From the NCBI GenBank assembly GCA_029204225.1, contig CM055113.1, forward strand, positions 27,744,272-27,808,271: a stretch of 64,000 nt of DNA. The letters are read 5' to 3'. Positions 9,091 through 22,216 of this stretch are shown here, piece after piece. This stretch comes from Diphasiastrum complanatum. Lineage: Eukaryota; Streptophyta; Lycopodiopsida; Lycopodiales; Lycopodiaceae. A model generated the notes under the pieces. It was not told the DNA's origin, made no database searches, and worked only from the letters and a program-made list of their open reading frames with translations. Position 1 is the first letter of the stretch. Every line of letters starts with the position of its first letter. The translations under genes and the position numbers were made by a program.

Positions 9091-10535
9091 TCAGCCAATG
9101 AATTGGAATATATCATCAAAACCACAACCATAAGACTGAGTTCTCATAGGACCACACAAATTTGTATGAACAAGTTCTAGAACATTTCTCGCCCTTAATG
9201 TACTAGACGGAAATTTCTTCATATGATGTTTCCCTAAGACACAACCTTCACAAACCTTGTGATCAAAAACAACTTGACGTAAACCTGTAACCATGTTGTA
9301 TTTCCTCAAGTCTTTTCTATAATTCAGATGTCCAAACCTCTCATGCCATAACTTCCTCACCGATCCAATATCCGCAACACTCGCATGATGACTCACCACC
9401 TGAGCCTGAAGTTTGCACAACCTTCCTGAAAGTATGCCCACATCTACTACTTCATTAGCCTTCCTCTTGATGAGACACCGCTCTTCATCAAACTACACCA
9501 CCATGTGTTGTTTCGCAATAGCTGATACTCAGAGTAAGTTCTTCTTGATTCCTGGTACATAAAGCACGTCCTTTATGTTTCCAATCTTCTCTGAAGGTAA
9601 TTGAACCTGTACTTTTCCAATTCCCTTTATACCATATGTGTAGTTATCTCTCAACTTCACATTTGATCCATCATCTAGTTTTTGAAAACTAGACAGCCAC
9701 TCTCGCCTAGGTGTCATATCCTTCGAAGCTCCTGAATCAATAAACCAACACTCCTCTTCCTTCAAGAAGTCACCAGAAGATGTCGATGCCGAAAACAACT
9801 CACAATCTTCAAGATCCAAAGCACCTAACTTTGTATTAGGTCCTTCTCCAGCAAAATTCCCATCCTGTTGTTTTCCTTTCGAACTACTTTCTTTCCATCT
9901 TCTGATCGATTTGACTAATTCTCCTCTAGACCTATTGCTTCTTCTTCTTTTTCTTCCCTTTGCCACCCTTCTTGGAACTTTGTTCTTATTTCTTTGCTAG
10001 GATGCCTGATCCTTTTCACAAAGTTCTGATAAGCCAAAGGTAGACTATTAAGCATAATGGATAGCAACAATGAATCTGGAACACTTTCTCCAACCTCAAT
10101 AAGTTGCCCTCTCAAATCTTTCACCAGAGTAAAGTAGTCCGTTATTGATTCTCATGTACCCATTTTTGGTGTGTGTAGCTTATTAGTCAAGAATAAGATT
10201 CGTGACTGATCCACAATCTCGTACAAATTCTTCAGTATATCCCAAGCCTCCTTCTGATGTGAGGTATGATCATATTTCTAACTGACAAGTTGATGATATG
10301 ATGAGCTTACGATTTCCCCATCTGTGACCTTTACGTAGACGTTGTAGTCGGCCATCAATGGTTGGAAACCCATGCAAGTTTTCTTCTTCGTCTCTGAAAC
10401 TCCCACAACTCCCTGTCAGTAGTAGGAATGTTCTCGATCCTGGAATATATTTTGCATCTTGAACTTCTATATGTTGTAGTTCGTTCCATCTAGCTTGCTA
10501 GACTCCGATGACATGGCATCGTTCAACCCTGCCAT
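9091..10535 (-). pseudogene. Ty1/copia gag-protease-integrase remnant
   Basis: The minus-strand start is at 10535 (MAGLNDAMSSESSKLDGTNY, a copia gag opening). Gag continues, with stops and a frameshift, to SITDYFTLVKDLRGQLIEVG and SLPLAYQNFVKRI (about 10140-10000). A zinc knuckle is not evident. Protease follows with ECWFIDSGASKDMT (near 9750), holding the DSGA active site. GAG-pre-integrase follows with LWHERFGHLNYRKDLRKY and CEGCVLGKHHMKKF (9350-9200). The frame decays at the start of the integrase core (VHTNLCGPM), and RT and RNase H are missing. At least one frameshift separates the 9966-9529 and 9441-9091 blocks. Confidence 0.88.
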
Positions 10536-10892
10536 TGTCAACAACAAAGATCTTCCCTAAAAAAAAAATTTAGAAATCTGTAACTTGATCACTATAAGTG
10601 CCAAGTGCCTCTTGCGCTTAACCAAAGCACTGAAATACTCTGCTGGTTTCCGATCCTAAGACCTTGTTATCAATAGAAACCAGTGATCAGATGTAATTCT
10701 CCAACGAATAGCCAGCAAACAGTTCTAGCTTCACAAGTAGCAATCTGGTATCGAACTTTTCCTCTTCACAAACCAGCACACAACCTTCTCGGAAATCAGC
10801 GAACTGCCTTAGTGAACAAAATCCTGTGAATATGCAGCAAAAAGCTACCTAAGAAACAACGATTTGTCTTCTGAAAATCCAGCGGACAGCCT
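10536..10892 (-). other. Leader and possible LTR remains of the copia element
   Basis: On the minus strand this precedes gag. It holds TTGATAACAAGGTCTTAGG (about 10672-10654), a position where a PBS or leader would lie, but no canonical PBS could be assigned. The rest is non-coding and is interrupted by the TRIM at 10893. Confidence 0.35.
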
Positions 10893-11426
10893 TGTTGGAG
10901 GATGCAAGCCACGCACAAAGGGCTGCTTCTGTAAAGGCACCCAAAAGAGTGCATTTCTCCCATAAGTAAATGGAGACTAAAACATCACCCACATATAAGC
11001 TCATAGTAGACATCATACCCTAGTCCCCCAAAACCAACCCTTTTGGGGTCAAGTGAAAAAAAAGGCGGGTGGCTAGGCGGTAGGGATGGGATCCCACGCG
11101 CGGCCCACACAATGCGCAACATCGTCTACTGGACCGGATTGTTACTGCTTTCCGCTGCCGACAAACTCTGAGATGGTATCAGAGCCAAGTGGAAGTCCTG
11201 TACGAGCAAGGGGGGGTTTCCTTCGGCCTGTGCTTGCTTGAGTGAGGGTGTTGAAGGATGCAAGCCACGCACAAAGGACTACTTTCATAAAGGCACCCAA
11301 AAGAGTGCATTTGTCCCATAAATAAATGGAGACTAAAACATCACCCACATATAAGCTCATAGGAGACATCATACCCCAGTCCCCTGGTACCAGCCCTTTT
11401 GGGGTCAAGTGGAAAAAAAGGCAGGT
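10893..11426 (+). mobile_element. TRIM: miniature LTR element without coding capacity
   Basis: Two direct repeats start TGTTGGAGGATGCAAGCC (10893) and TGTTGAAGGATGCAAGCC (11249). They stay similar for about 175 bp through the shared phrases AAGAGTGCATTT and CACCCACATATAAGCTCAT. The first copy runs on to a PBS at 11174, so it is the full 5' LTR of about 280 bp. The internal part is only about 75 bp, with a purine-rich GAGTGAGGG just before the second LTR. The second LTR is lost or diverged beyond 11426. No ORF of retroviral type is present; such elements depend on proteins from autonomous relatives. Confidence 0.65.
11174..11186 (+). promoter_or_regulatory. Primer-binding site of the TRIM
   Basis: TGGTATCAGAGCC lies at the end of the first terminal repeat. 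Confidence 0.75.
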
Positions 11427-12200
11427 ATTGCTACATGTCGGTTCCTCAAGGCCCATGTCGGAAGGTTCATTGTTGATGAAGTAATAATAGCAACATGGGC
11501 CAAAATACTGTGAAAATGGATCCAATACTAATTAGTACTGCATGGAACCATGAGTCCAATCAGCTTGCAATGGAAATATAGCTACATTCATTCCTTGAAA
11601 CAAGCAACTGGATCTGAACTGAATGCTTTTAACCTGTGATAAAAGCCCAAAAATATCAAGTGAGCCAATTAATTTAATAAGTAGCTCAAAATCTTTCCAA
11701 CATGATATAAACTTTCTTGGAAGCAAGATATTGATGCTTTTTTGCTTTGCCTTGAAAACGCAAGACTATGTGTTCAGTTGGTTAAAGTAAGTTTGTGATG
11801 TTGGTCAAACAGGATCTAAAAAGATACCTCTATGCAAATATGAATTACATTTAGTTTTATTCACCCCTGCAAGATCCATTTCAATAGTATATAGCATAAA
11901 TCATCTTGCTTCTCAAACTTATGCATCACATGCAGCAATCAATTGCAAAGGAGACAACCCTACCAGCTACAACGCTCACTGCTTTTGAAAATTACTGTAA
12001 AGTATAGCTTAATGTGGCTTCGTTGGCCAGGGAAAAATTTCCAATTATGCCACTAAGCGGAAGAAACGGGTCATATCGTGACTGCATGGGATCGATACAT
12101 TCTTGACAGCAACATACGATGGATGAATTATGAGAGCTAGAGTACTGAGATTCTTTTGGGGCCAGAATTTGATCCAAAGGGTGCTTGCTGGAATGAATAC
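11427..12200 (-). other. Presumed start of AP-3 beta intron 1
   Basis: This begins with a GT donor (complement of AC at 12199-12200). No second exon with the expected HEAT/armadillo-type adaptin sequence is found between here and the left edge. A short run near 12095 reads VAVKNVS in one frame, resembling the start of the next adaptin exon, but it has no acceptor and diverges at once. Confidence 0.45.
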
Positions 12201-12416
12201 CTGTGGAAAGAAATTGGAAACATCTTGGCCCTGCGACATGAGTGCAATAAGTCGCTTCATACCCTGCGCCTTCTCTGCATCATACTTGCTAGCCAGCAGC
12301 GTCGGAATGTTCCCATCCTCTGGATCATCGTATATATGGGCATCAGTGCCCACACCGCTCACCAGCGATGAGACTTTGGTAAGCGTATCTGCAGTTGAGG
12401 CGAGCTGAGGAAACAT
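12201..12416 (-). CDS. AP3B: AP-3 complex subunit beta, first coding exon
   Basis: The 72-codon exon starts MFPQLASTADTLTKVSSLVS and includes GTDAHIYDDPEDGN, EKAQGMKRLIALMSQGQDV and ends SNFFPQ. This is the conserved N-terminus of plant AP-3 beta adaptin (PAT2 in Arabidopsis), which with delta, mu and sigma subunits sorts cargo to the vacuole. The exon ends CCACAG followed by GTATTC, a normal donor, and its length is a multiple of three. The start is set by the family N-terminus and by the 5' UTR-like repeats just upstream. The remaining exons are not visible. Either intron 1 exceeds 12 kb and is full of transposons, or this is a detached gene fragment. Identity is firm from the block of conserved residues; function of this copy is inferred. 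Confidence 0.82.
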
Positions 12417-12439
12417 CGCTAATCGCTAATCGCTAATCG

Positions 12440-12472
<33 letters not shown>
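12417..12472 (-). promoter_or_regulatory. AP3B 5' leader with GA run and short tandem repeat
   Basis: On the minus strand a (GA)n run (12472-12444) is followed by tandem TAGCGAT units (12442-12417) that run directly into the ATG. GA/CT runs are common in plant core promoters and 5' UTRs. No TATA box is apparent close by. Confidence 0.55.
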
Positions 12473-12474
<2 letters not shown>

Positions 12475-13130
12475 CTTTATCGTGATGAAGCAAAAGGTGC
12501 AATGTCTATTTTGCCTTTAAACAAAAGGTTCTTTCTAGAAAGAGCCCTTAAGCTTGATAGGGCCTTCACTGAGTTGGGTAAGTCCTTGTTGTTGAGTCAC
12601 CGCGTCGGTGCAAGAGAAGCTATGTCTATTACAAATAATGTTAGATCATCTCACTTACTAGCGAACTTCTTGGACATCTGCTCAACAACACTATGCTTAG
12701 CTCAGGTTATGCCAATCATGTTGAGAAACAGAACAAAAGGGCAGAGTGTGTGCAGGGTTCAAACATGAAACACAAAACAATTCGTGTTCGCTTTCTTCAA
12801 CGAATCTCTGCAGCTCTCATATCACTATTGTGAACTCGATGAAATCCGATTTTGTTTGTCGGCAGCTGCCTACTAGATCAAATCTACAATTCTTCAGGGT
12901 GTAGATAAACACTGCTGACCTACGTTGTTATTTGTTTCAGCATTTGACAAAGATGAACCAGTGTGCGGAATAAAATTAAACAGTTGAATATGTATACACA
13001 ACAACCAAACATCCAAGCATTTGACATCATTCAAAATAAAACTACACGTGCATTTAAACTAGTTCAAGCCTAAGAGGGAATCAGATCGAAAGTAGGATCG
13101 AGATCAGCAGACAAAGGAAACCACCAAAGG
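12473..13130. other. Upstream region of AP3B, nothing firm
   Basis: A 98-codon plus-strand ORF (12472-12768) contains FFLERALKLDRAFTELGK but matches no family I recognise. It starts inside the CT run, so it is not called a gene. From 12900 on, the sequence leads into copia gag remains. Confidence 0.4.
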
Positions 13131-13330
13131 CAAATGGAAGAACAAAGGAAAGCCAAGACAGCAGGACAACAAAAAGAAGATCTGCGTGAGATGCAAAAGC
13201 AAAGGACACACAGTCGATTCGTGTTGGCTGAATCCGAATATCAAATGTATCCATTGCCACAAGAAAGGTGATGCAGCTATGTACTACTATCAGAATCTGA
13301 GGAACAAGCAACCTCAAGGCAAATGGGAGA
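13131..13330 (+). pseudogene. Old copia gag zinc-knuckle fragment
   Basis: The reading is basic (KETTKGKWKNKGKPRQQDNK), then ICVRCKSKGHTVDSCWLNP, a CCHC knuckle, then KCIHCHKKGDAAMYYYQN, a second knuckle whose His and last Cys are replaced. The remainder of this older element may be the RNase H block at 17653. The younger copia element sits between them. Confidence 0.65.
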
Positions 13331-13340
13331 ACCACAAAAG

Positions 13341-13452
13341 TTCATTTTTATTAGTTTCGATAAAGACTTTAAATCCTCTATTGGAACTAATATGACATAG
13401 TTTGTTCTTAGGTTCAATGAGGACTTTAAATCCTCACATCGAACCTAGACAT
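13341..13452. repeat. Two adjacent imperfect palindromes sharing one core
   Basis: About 40 bp starting TTAGTTTCGATAAAG, and about 37 bp starting AGGTTCAATGAGG, are each near-palindromes built around GACTTTAAATCCTC. They are 20 bp apart. They could be the two ends of a MITE-like insert; no coding is seen. Confidence 0.55.
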
Positions 13453-13464
13453 CTGACACATAAG

Positions 13465-13815
13465 AGAATGATCTTCTCTCTTCTCTATCTCATTTCATGC
13501 TTACACATGGTTCTCTTGGGTTCTACTATCCATTGGTGCACTATACTTGTGATTGCATGCAATTTTGTGTAGAATGATCTATATTTGTTTTTTTTTAATC
13601 CACACGTGTGAAAAATATAGTAGCTTGCTGATTTTGTATGGACAACAATAGTACTGTATCTTTTGATTCATGTTTGATCAAGTTCTATTAGAGTTTGCAT
13701 CTCATTTTGTGTGTAGACGTTGATTTTTCTACATTGGTGAGATTGGTAGAGTAGCTTTCTTTGTACCCAAGATCTTTTTGTGTATTGGATTATCATTAAT
13801 CTGAAATCATTCACA
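13465..13815 (+). repeat. 5' LTR (left part missing) of a copia element
   Basis: Sequence from about 13465 to TTCACA at 13815 aligns with 17310-17652, including the phrases CTACTATCCATTGGTGCACT and TGATCAAGTTCTATTAGAG. The left part of the LTR is not recognisable beyond the palindromes. Confidence 0.75.
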
Positions 13816-13829
13816 TGGTGTCAGAGCTT
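13816..13829 (+). promoter_or_regulatory. Primer-binding site, one substitution
   Basis: TGGTGTCAGAGCTT directly follows the LTR end. It is the Met-tRNA-type PBS with G in place of A at the fifth base. Confidence 0.65.
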
Positions 13830-14189
13830 GTATTTTAGGTTATGAAGGAGGAAATCATATCTATCAATGATTTGTTAAAGATATCAAGGCAAGAGCATGC
13901 TAGAGAGGGTTCTACACCAAAATCGAGTTTTTTGCTTTTGTAGATTGGATCTTTTGTAGATCAAAACCCTATATAGGTTCATAAACTTGATCGATTCCAA
14001 TTTTTGAATTCACATGTTGGATTTGGCCGATATTTGGATCATTGGATCAGCCTAAGTGGTGGCTAATAGATTGTATATCAAATTTTCAACATTTGCATGT
14101 AGTTTTGGAACATTCAATTTTTTTGTGATTTTGTCAAAACCCTAATCAAGGAGACAAGCAAGGTAATCTTACTCTTGATGATAATGGTT

Positions 14190-17005
14190 GAGATGTTCAA
14201 GATGCAAATGATGATGCTTTTGTGATGTCTTCATGTATGCTTGCTAATGATGGAGATCTAGATCCTTTGTGGATTGATAGTGGACCAAATTCACACATGA
14301 CTTTTCACAAAGAGTACTTCACTACTTTGTTGGCATATGGAATGACAAAAGGGTGATATACACATCCAATGATGGTGAGTGTGCAATCAAAGGGATTGAC
14401 ACATTTCCTATTTCTCTCTCTACAAATAGGAATGTTCATTTGGAGGATGTCTTGTTTATTCCATCTATTACCAAGAATTTGCTTAGTGTGAGTCAAATGC
14501 TAAGTAAAGGCCTCAAGGTTGAGTTTGATGGAGATGCTTGTAAAATCAAAAAGAAGGATGTCTTGATTGGAAAAGGTAAAAAACAAGGAAATTTGTTCAA
14601 AATAGATGCTTGTGTTATTGCTAACCAGGTTGGATGTGTTGCAAGAGAGCAAATACCTATTCAAGAGGTTTGGCATAAAAGGATGAGACAACTCAACTTC
14701 AATTCATTGGAGGTAATGGCTAGAAAGAAGGTTGTGATAGGTCTTTCAAGTTCCTTAAGTGGTATCAATAATGTTTGTGAGTCTTGTGCTTTGTCTAAGT
14801 CACATAGACTACCTTATATTAGATCGATCTACAGAGCCTTTTCAACTTGTACATTCGGATGTTCATGGATTTACTACAATTAGCAATAGTGGAGCTAAGA
14901 TGTATGTAACTTTCATTGATGATTTTAGTAGATTTTGTTGGATCTATCTACTAAAGAGCAAGGATGAAGTATATGATGTATTTATAAAGTTCAAGAATGC
15001 AAGGGAGAACCAATTTTCCACAAAGATCAAGTGCTTAAGAAGTGACAATGGTGGTGAGTACATATCTACCAAGTTCAAGGCCTTTTGTGATGAGCATGGG
15101 ATCAAGAGGGAGTATACAACATTAAGGACCCCACAACAAAATGGAGTGGCTGAAAGAAAGAACATGACTTTTTGTGAAAGTACTAAAGCCATGAGGTTAA
15201 GTGCTATTCTTAATAAACCATTTTGGGATCAAGCTTTGTTGTGTGCCAATTTCTTGTGCAATAGGTGGCTGAGTGCTATTTTGGATGGAAGGACACCCTT
15301 TGAGATGCTATTCAAGAGGAGGCCGAGTGTCAACTTTCTAAGAACTTCTGGATGCACATGCTATGTCAACATTACTCTTGATGATAGGTCCAAGGAGGAT
15401 CCATCTTCAAGAAGAGGTATTTTTGCTGGATATAGTGAGGTGACTAAAGCCTACAAGGTTTACATTCCTACTATTAACAAAGTGATTGTTGGTAGAGATG
15501 TCATTTTTTATGAGGAAAACATTCCAAAAGTGTTTTGATAAAGATGTGGGTGGATCTAACATTCTTGATGTTGATGTAAAGGATCCTACTTTAGATGGCG
15601 ATGATGATGGACCTTCATCAAGTCAAAAGCCAAGGAGAACATCAAGGGAAAGACAAATACCTGCAAGACTCACATATGATGAAAAGGATAAGCAAGTAGT
15701 TTCTGGAAATTATGTTATTTTTCTAACCTCTTTTGATGAACCTACAAGTGTAGATGAAGCAAGGAAAGAAGAGGAGTGGATCCAAGCAATGGATCTTGAG
15801 TATCAAGCTCTTGTGAAAAATGGAACATGGAGATTGGTGGAGTTACCTAAGGACAAGAATTCTATTGGATGAAAATGAATTTTCAAGGTGAAGACAAACA
15901 CAGATGGATCTATCAACAAGTACAAGACAAGGTTAGTGGCAAAAGGATATGCTCAACAACAAGGGATTGACTATGACGAGACCTTTGCACCCGTGGCAAA
16001 GATGGTAAGCATTCAAGTCATCGTCTCACTTGCTACACTTTATGGATGGGATCTATGGCATATGGACATTACAAATGCATTGGTGATCTTGAGGAGGAAG
16101 TGTACATGGAGCAATCCGAGAGCTACATTTCATCAACAAAGCCAAATCATGTGTGTCTACTACAAAAGAGTTTGTACGGCCTTAAGCAAGCACCAAGGAG
16201 TTGGTATGCTAAGCTTAAGACATTTTTACTCTCTCAAGGCTCTGTTATGAGTAAGTATGATCATTCACTTTATTATAGGTTTGCTGGAAATGATGTTACC
16301 ATCTTGCTAATCTATGTGGATGATATCAGCTTGAGTGGTGGAGACAATCAGGATGTGGAGGATATCAAGAGTGATCTTAAGAAGGAGTTTGAGGTGCATG
16401 ATCTTGGTAACTTGTATTACATTTTGGGAATAGAAGTCATTAGATCTTCTCAATCTACTTTCATTTGTCAAGTGAAGTATGCTAATTCTATTCTAGAAAG
16501 ATTTCATATGGTAGATGCAAAAGCTAGTGATACACCTATGGAGTCTCGTGTAAAGCTAAGAGGTAGTGAAAGATCCTTCAAGGAAATTGCTCTCTATAGA
16601 AAGCTAGTTGGTTCACTCATCTATCTAACCATTACTAGAGTGTTGGAAGATTGAGTCAATTCATGCAAGATCCTAGTGAGGAGCATTGGAAGCTAGGAAA
16701 ACGAGTTTTGAGGTACATAAATGGAGCTCGAGATTTTGGCATATTGTATGAGGGATCATCATCTAATCTTTTTGGATTTTCAGGTTTAGACTACGCAGGA
16801 GATGTAATGGATAGGAAATCCATTAGTGCTCATTGTATTCTCATAGGTGGTGGAGCTGCAAAGGAGGTGGAGCTTCAACATGTGTCCTCAAGGGAATGTG
16901 TAGCTGATATCTTCACCAAAAGATTGGGAAAGGACTTGTTCATGAAGCATAGGACATCACTTGGAGTGTTATCAAAGTCCATGCTAAGACTAGTTGAAGA
17001 GGGAG
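14190..17005 (+). pseudogene. Ty1/copia pol, several frameshifts
   Basis: The domains run in copia order. Protease has WIDSGPNSHMTFHKEY at 14270 (DSG kept). GAG-pre-integrase has VWHKRMRQLNFNSLE and CESCALSKSHRLPY. Integrase has HSDVHGF, RSDNGGEY and QNGVAERKN, so all three catalytic acidic residues are present (14850-15170). RT starts near 15770 with GTWRLVELP and has the catalytic LIYVDDISLSGG at 16308. RNase H (16650-17005) ends AKEVELQHVSSRECVADIFT with an internal deletion. Gag is almost absent: only about 370 bp lie between PBS and protease. Frameshifts lie near 14350, 14825, 15535, 15870, 16090 and 16650, so the copy cannot move on its own. Confidence 0.92.
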
Positions 17006-17652
17006 TGTGAAAGATTCAACTAGTTTGATCATATTTGCTACATTTCCATATTTGGCAAATTGAGGCCAACTTTGTTTTAGACTTAGAGGTTGACTTTTCA
17101 AAGTTCATTAGTCTAAATCTCATTCGAATAGACACTTTTTGAAAGTTGGGAAAGTTAGAAGTCGAGTTTGAGTATATTCAAATTTGAATGTTGGGTACAT
17201 TGAATCTAGACCCAAAAATAGTAGGCTTTGCATTTTGGCGGGAAAGCCAAGTAGCCAAATAGGGTTTGGACCTGCTATAAAAGGATGTGATTCATGGAGA
17301 GACATATCTCCTCTCTTATCTATCTCAATTCATACTTATACATAGTTCTCTTGGATTCTACTATCCATTGGTGCACTATATTTGTGATTGCATGCAATTC
17401 TATGTGTAGAATGATCCATCTTTGCTATTTTTGGATCCACACGTGAGATATACAATAGCTTGCTGGTTTTTTATGGACAGCAACAATACTTTATCTTTCG
17501 ATTCATGTTTGATCAAGTTCTATTAGAGTTTGCATCTCATTTTGTATGTCGATGATGATTTTTTTACATTGGTGAGAATTGTAGAGTAGCTTTCTTTGTA
17601 ACCCAAGATCTTTTTGTGGATTGGATTATCATTGATCTTAAATCCTTCACAG
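17006..17652 (+). repeat. 3' LTR of the copia element
   Basis: It starts TGTGAAAGATTC right after a GAAGAGGGAG polypurine tract and ends CCTTCACA (647 bp), giving inverted ends TGTGAA/TTCACA. Its right part matches the 5' LTR. Confidence 0.85.
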
Positions 17653-18333
17653 ATAACACGTGCCCCGACATTGCTTACATCGTGTTTAGAATGAGGCAGT
17701 TTCAGCACGAACCCAGGCCTGACACACATTGGAAGATCAAGAAGCGAATCCTATAGTACCTTCAGAAGACGAAGGATTTTAGGTTGTGTTACTCTCACGA
17801 TGTTGGATTCCAAATGCACTCCTACAACGATGCAAGTTGGGCATCACTCAAGGATGACCGTAAAAGTGTCTCAGGAGGATGCACTATTGCAGCGAATGTA
17901 GCAATTCTTTGGGTCGACAAGAAGCAGACTATCACAGCTCAGTCATCCTACGAAGCATAATATATCGCAGCCGCGAAAATGGCCAACGAACTCACATGGC
18001 TTAGATAGTTCCTCGATGGACTGGGTGAAACGACCAAAGAACCTTTGATCTTGGATGGACAATACTTCTGCCATACACTTGATGAAGGATCATGTGTTTC
18101 ATTCAAGAACGAAACACATTGCAATCAAATATCATTTGATAAGGGACCTAGTTGAGAGGAACGAATTGAAGACCAGATTCATTGGAATGAAACGGATGGT
18201 ATCCGACATCTTCACGAAGCCATTAGACAAGGGGATGTTCGAGAGGCAGAGGACAAACCTGAGAGTCGTTAAGCTACCACGCTTTGAGAGGGAACTGAAG
18301 GAACAAAATGTTTTGAGCCACAAAGCTTGCTAG
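17653..18333 (+). pseudogene. Older copia RNase H and pol C-terminus
   Basis: The reading starts within the RT-RNase H linker (CPDIAYIVFRMRQF). It goes on to RNase H (YNDASWASLKDDRKSVSGGC, AQSSYEA then a stop) and ends KHIAIKYHLIRDLVERNEL and VSDIFTKPLDKGMFERQRTN. Three in-frame stops and one frameshift near 18050 inactivate it. It lies immediately outside the younger copia LTR, so that element probably landed in this one. Confidence 0.87.
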
Positions 18334-18489
18334 CTTTCGAGCTCATGTCTGCAAAAATACATGGAAAGAACCAACAGGTCTTCATATCTACAGAAATACA
18401 AAGGAACTACCCACAAGCAGAAAACCACCTCAGGTCACAACTGCCACATAATCGTTTCAGCCGGACAAGACATGTGCTGGATTTATTTT

Positions 18490-18675
18490 CTCTAGTCACC
18501 TAAATCCCATTTTTAATCTGCCTCCATTCATGCTACATATCTACTTGTGTTGTCACACAGTCTGCATATTCACATGCAAATTCTCACAAGCGATGAGAAG
18601 ATGTAAAGCAAAGGCTGACGTTACACCCTCTTCACGCTCACGCAGCTGCGCTAACAAACTGGACGATGACTACAA
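18490..18675 (+). repeat. Internally deleted fragment of the 37-kb copia LTR family
   Basis: Phrases such as AAATCCCATTTTTAATCTGC, GTCTGCATATTCACATGC and TTCACGCTCACGCAGCTGCG match parts of the LTRs at 37104 and 42056. The middle part of that LTR is missing. Confidence 0.7.
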
Positions 18676-18734
18676 AAGATGCAATGTGATTGAGAAATTT
18701 ACTTTCGGACGTTTGTCTAAAACAATATGCTCTG

Positions 18735-18994
18735 ACAATTTTACTTTGTGATAATCAGAGTGCTATTGCTTTATCAATCAATCCTAGGTTTCATTATAGG
18801 AGTAAGCACATTGAAATGAAGTGTCACTATGTCCGAAGCAAAGTTCTCGACAAAGAGGTAAATTTGTAGTATAGTAGAACACAAGACATGACATCATATA
18901 TTTTTACTAAGGCACTGAGCTTGGATGTACATAAGAAATTTTATGTAGAACTAAGTTTGAGATCAAGGCATTCATGGATTCAGATTAAGGAGGA
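18735..18994 (+). pseudogene. Copia RNase H tail
   Basis: The reading contains CDNQSAIALSINPRFHYRSK, HIEMKCHYVRSKVLD and DMTSYIFTKALSLDVHKKF, the standard copia RNase H end. It has one stop (18869). It ends at an AAGGAGGAG purine tract followed by TGTTGGATTATTCTCC, the start of an LTR of the same family as the minus-strand copia at 24.5 kb. Confidence 0.85.
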
Positions 18995-20541
18995 GTGTTG
19001 GATTATTCTCCCAAATTCTATAGTTAATCTACATTCGTTCATTTATCTAGCTCTACAGTTCTATTTGTGTTTCTACACATTCTATAAAAATACACAAGAC
19101 TTACACCTGTAGGAACTGGAACGACATGGATTTGCCCTGATCTTATTGCAAGTGTTAGGGCAAGATACTTGGCTAAATATAAACGAACACGGATATTGTT
19201 GTAATTTTTTAAGACACGATCAGTATTCAAAATTAATGAAATAGGGTGGTAGCTGGCGTACTCTTGGAAAGCATGGACATGCTCAAGGGTTTCGAAAATG
19301 GTGCTTTACCTATTATGGATTCAAGTATTGGTATGGCATGGATATCTCTCGTTTGCTAATTGCCACCCATATAACACAATTTTTTTTCCAATACATATGC
19401 TTTCATTCTACAAAATGATATGGACTAGTACCATAAAATGATCAGAATGGCGAAATGCCCTGATACGGTAATAATATGGGAAAGCCTATCGCTAATAATG
19501 AATGTTTACATAGGGAAGATTGGACTACATTTCTACATCAAATATTTTAAGCTGTTAAGCTGCTGAACTTATTTTGGACATGGATAACAACTGACATTCA
19601 ACTTTGACACATGTCTTCCTCACTATGCTAACTTGTGTGATTTTGTGTGGTGGGATGGTGGCAGCTTGATATCTTGAAATTTGTTTCGCTTTAAGGTTCT
19701 TGTTCTAAGTGTTTATTACAACAAAATAAAAAAATTGGTTTTTGCTTATGATGTTATGTTCCCCCCTTTTTCCACACATTCAATATAATAGAAAAAAAGT
19801 AGGCCTTCTTTTATTTCCTCCTGCTCATTAATAGCAATATAATTTAGGGAGCATCTTTTTGGTTTGGGCTATAACTTGCTTATAGATGTCTTTATGAGTT
19901 TCCAAGAGTGGGGCGATTGAGTCAAGGGCTATAGTGTTCTTATAAGAGGTTGAAAATGCCAATTTTTTATTCATAACCATTTAATATTTGGTGATATGTC
20001 TTCTTCTTTATGATAGTATTGAGTCTTTCCTCTTTATTTCCTAGTCCAATGCTTTTCTGCTAGTGATTGGTGCTGGAAGAAGGAAAGAGGATACAATTAC
20101 AATGAAATTGAAGTATAAGAGCGAAGTATCGGGCTTTGCATAATAATCCTTCTTCTAATATATGACTATGCTTTTAAAAAATGAAAAAAAGCTATCGCGA
20201 CAATAGTCACATTAGTTCTTTTAGTAACTAACTTTGAAATCATAGTACTATAGGATTTCGTAGACACAAACAATTATAGAGTGTGATTTGACAGATATAG
20301 AATATTGCACTATTGAAACATTCGACAATTCAGATTAATCAATAAGAGATTTAATAGATACAAACAACTTCAGAAAAGCTTGCATACATTCCGACATAAT
20401 ACTGAATGCAATAAGAAGGTACGATGGATTAAGTAAGTAGCATGTACAAATCAGATGATGCGAATATAAGACAATAGCGGATGAAGCCGCGTACTCTAAA
20501 CTATCTCTAAGTAACTGATAGCTCTGTATGATGCACTTCCA
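18995..20541. other. Short LTR remnant, then no recognisable gene
   Basis: The first bases are the start of a copia 3' LTR that fades within about 100 bp. The rest is AT-rich with no long ORF and no recognised RNA gene or repeat. Confidence 0.5.
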
Positions 20542-20569
20542 CTGATAAGCAGCAAGTGCTGCTTATCAG
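20542..20569. repeat. Perfect 13-bp hairpin
   Basis: CTGATAAGCAGCA and its exact complement are separated by AG. No associated gene is visible. Confidence 0.8.
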
Positions 20570-22145
<1,576 letters not shown>

Positions 22146-22216
22146 CCACCAACCAGACCTGCAGTCAGTGAATCCCTCAAGGGGCAGCTAGCTCCCCCCT
22201 AATAAAAAGCTAACTG

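Noticed and set aside
12060-12110. VAVKNVS as AP3B exon 2
   Set aside because: Resembles the expected exon start for a few residues only, with no AG acceptor and immediate divergence.
12472-12768. 98-codon ORF opposite the AP3B leader
   Set aside because: No family recognised, it starts inside a CT run, and it has no exon-like borders.
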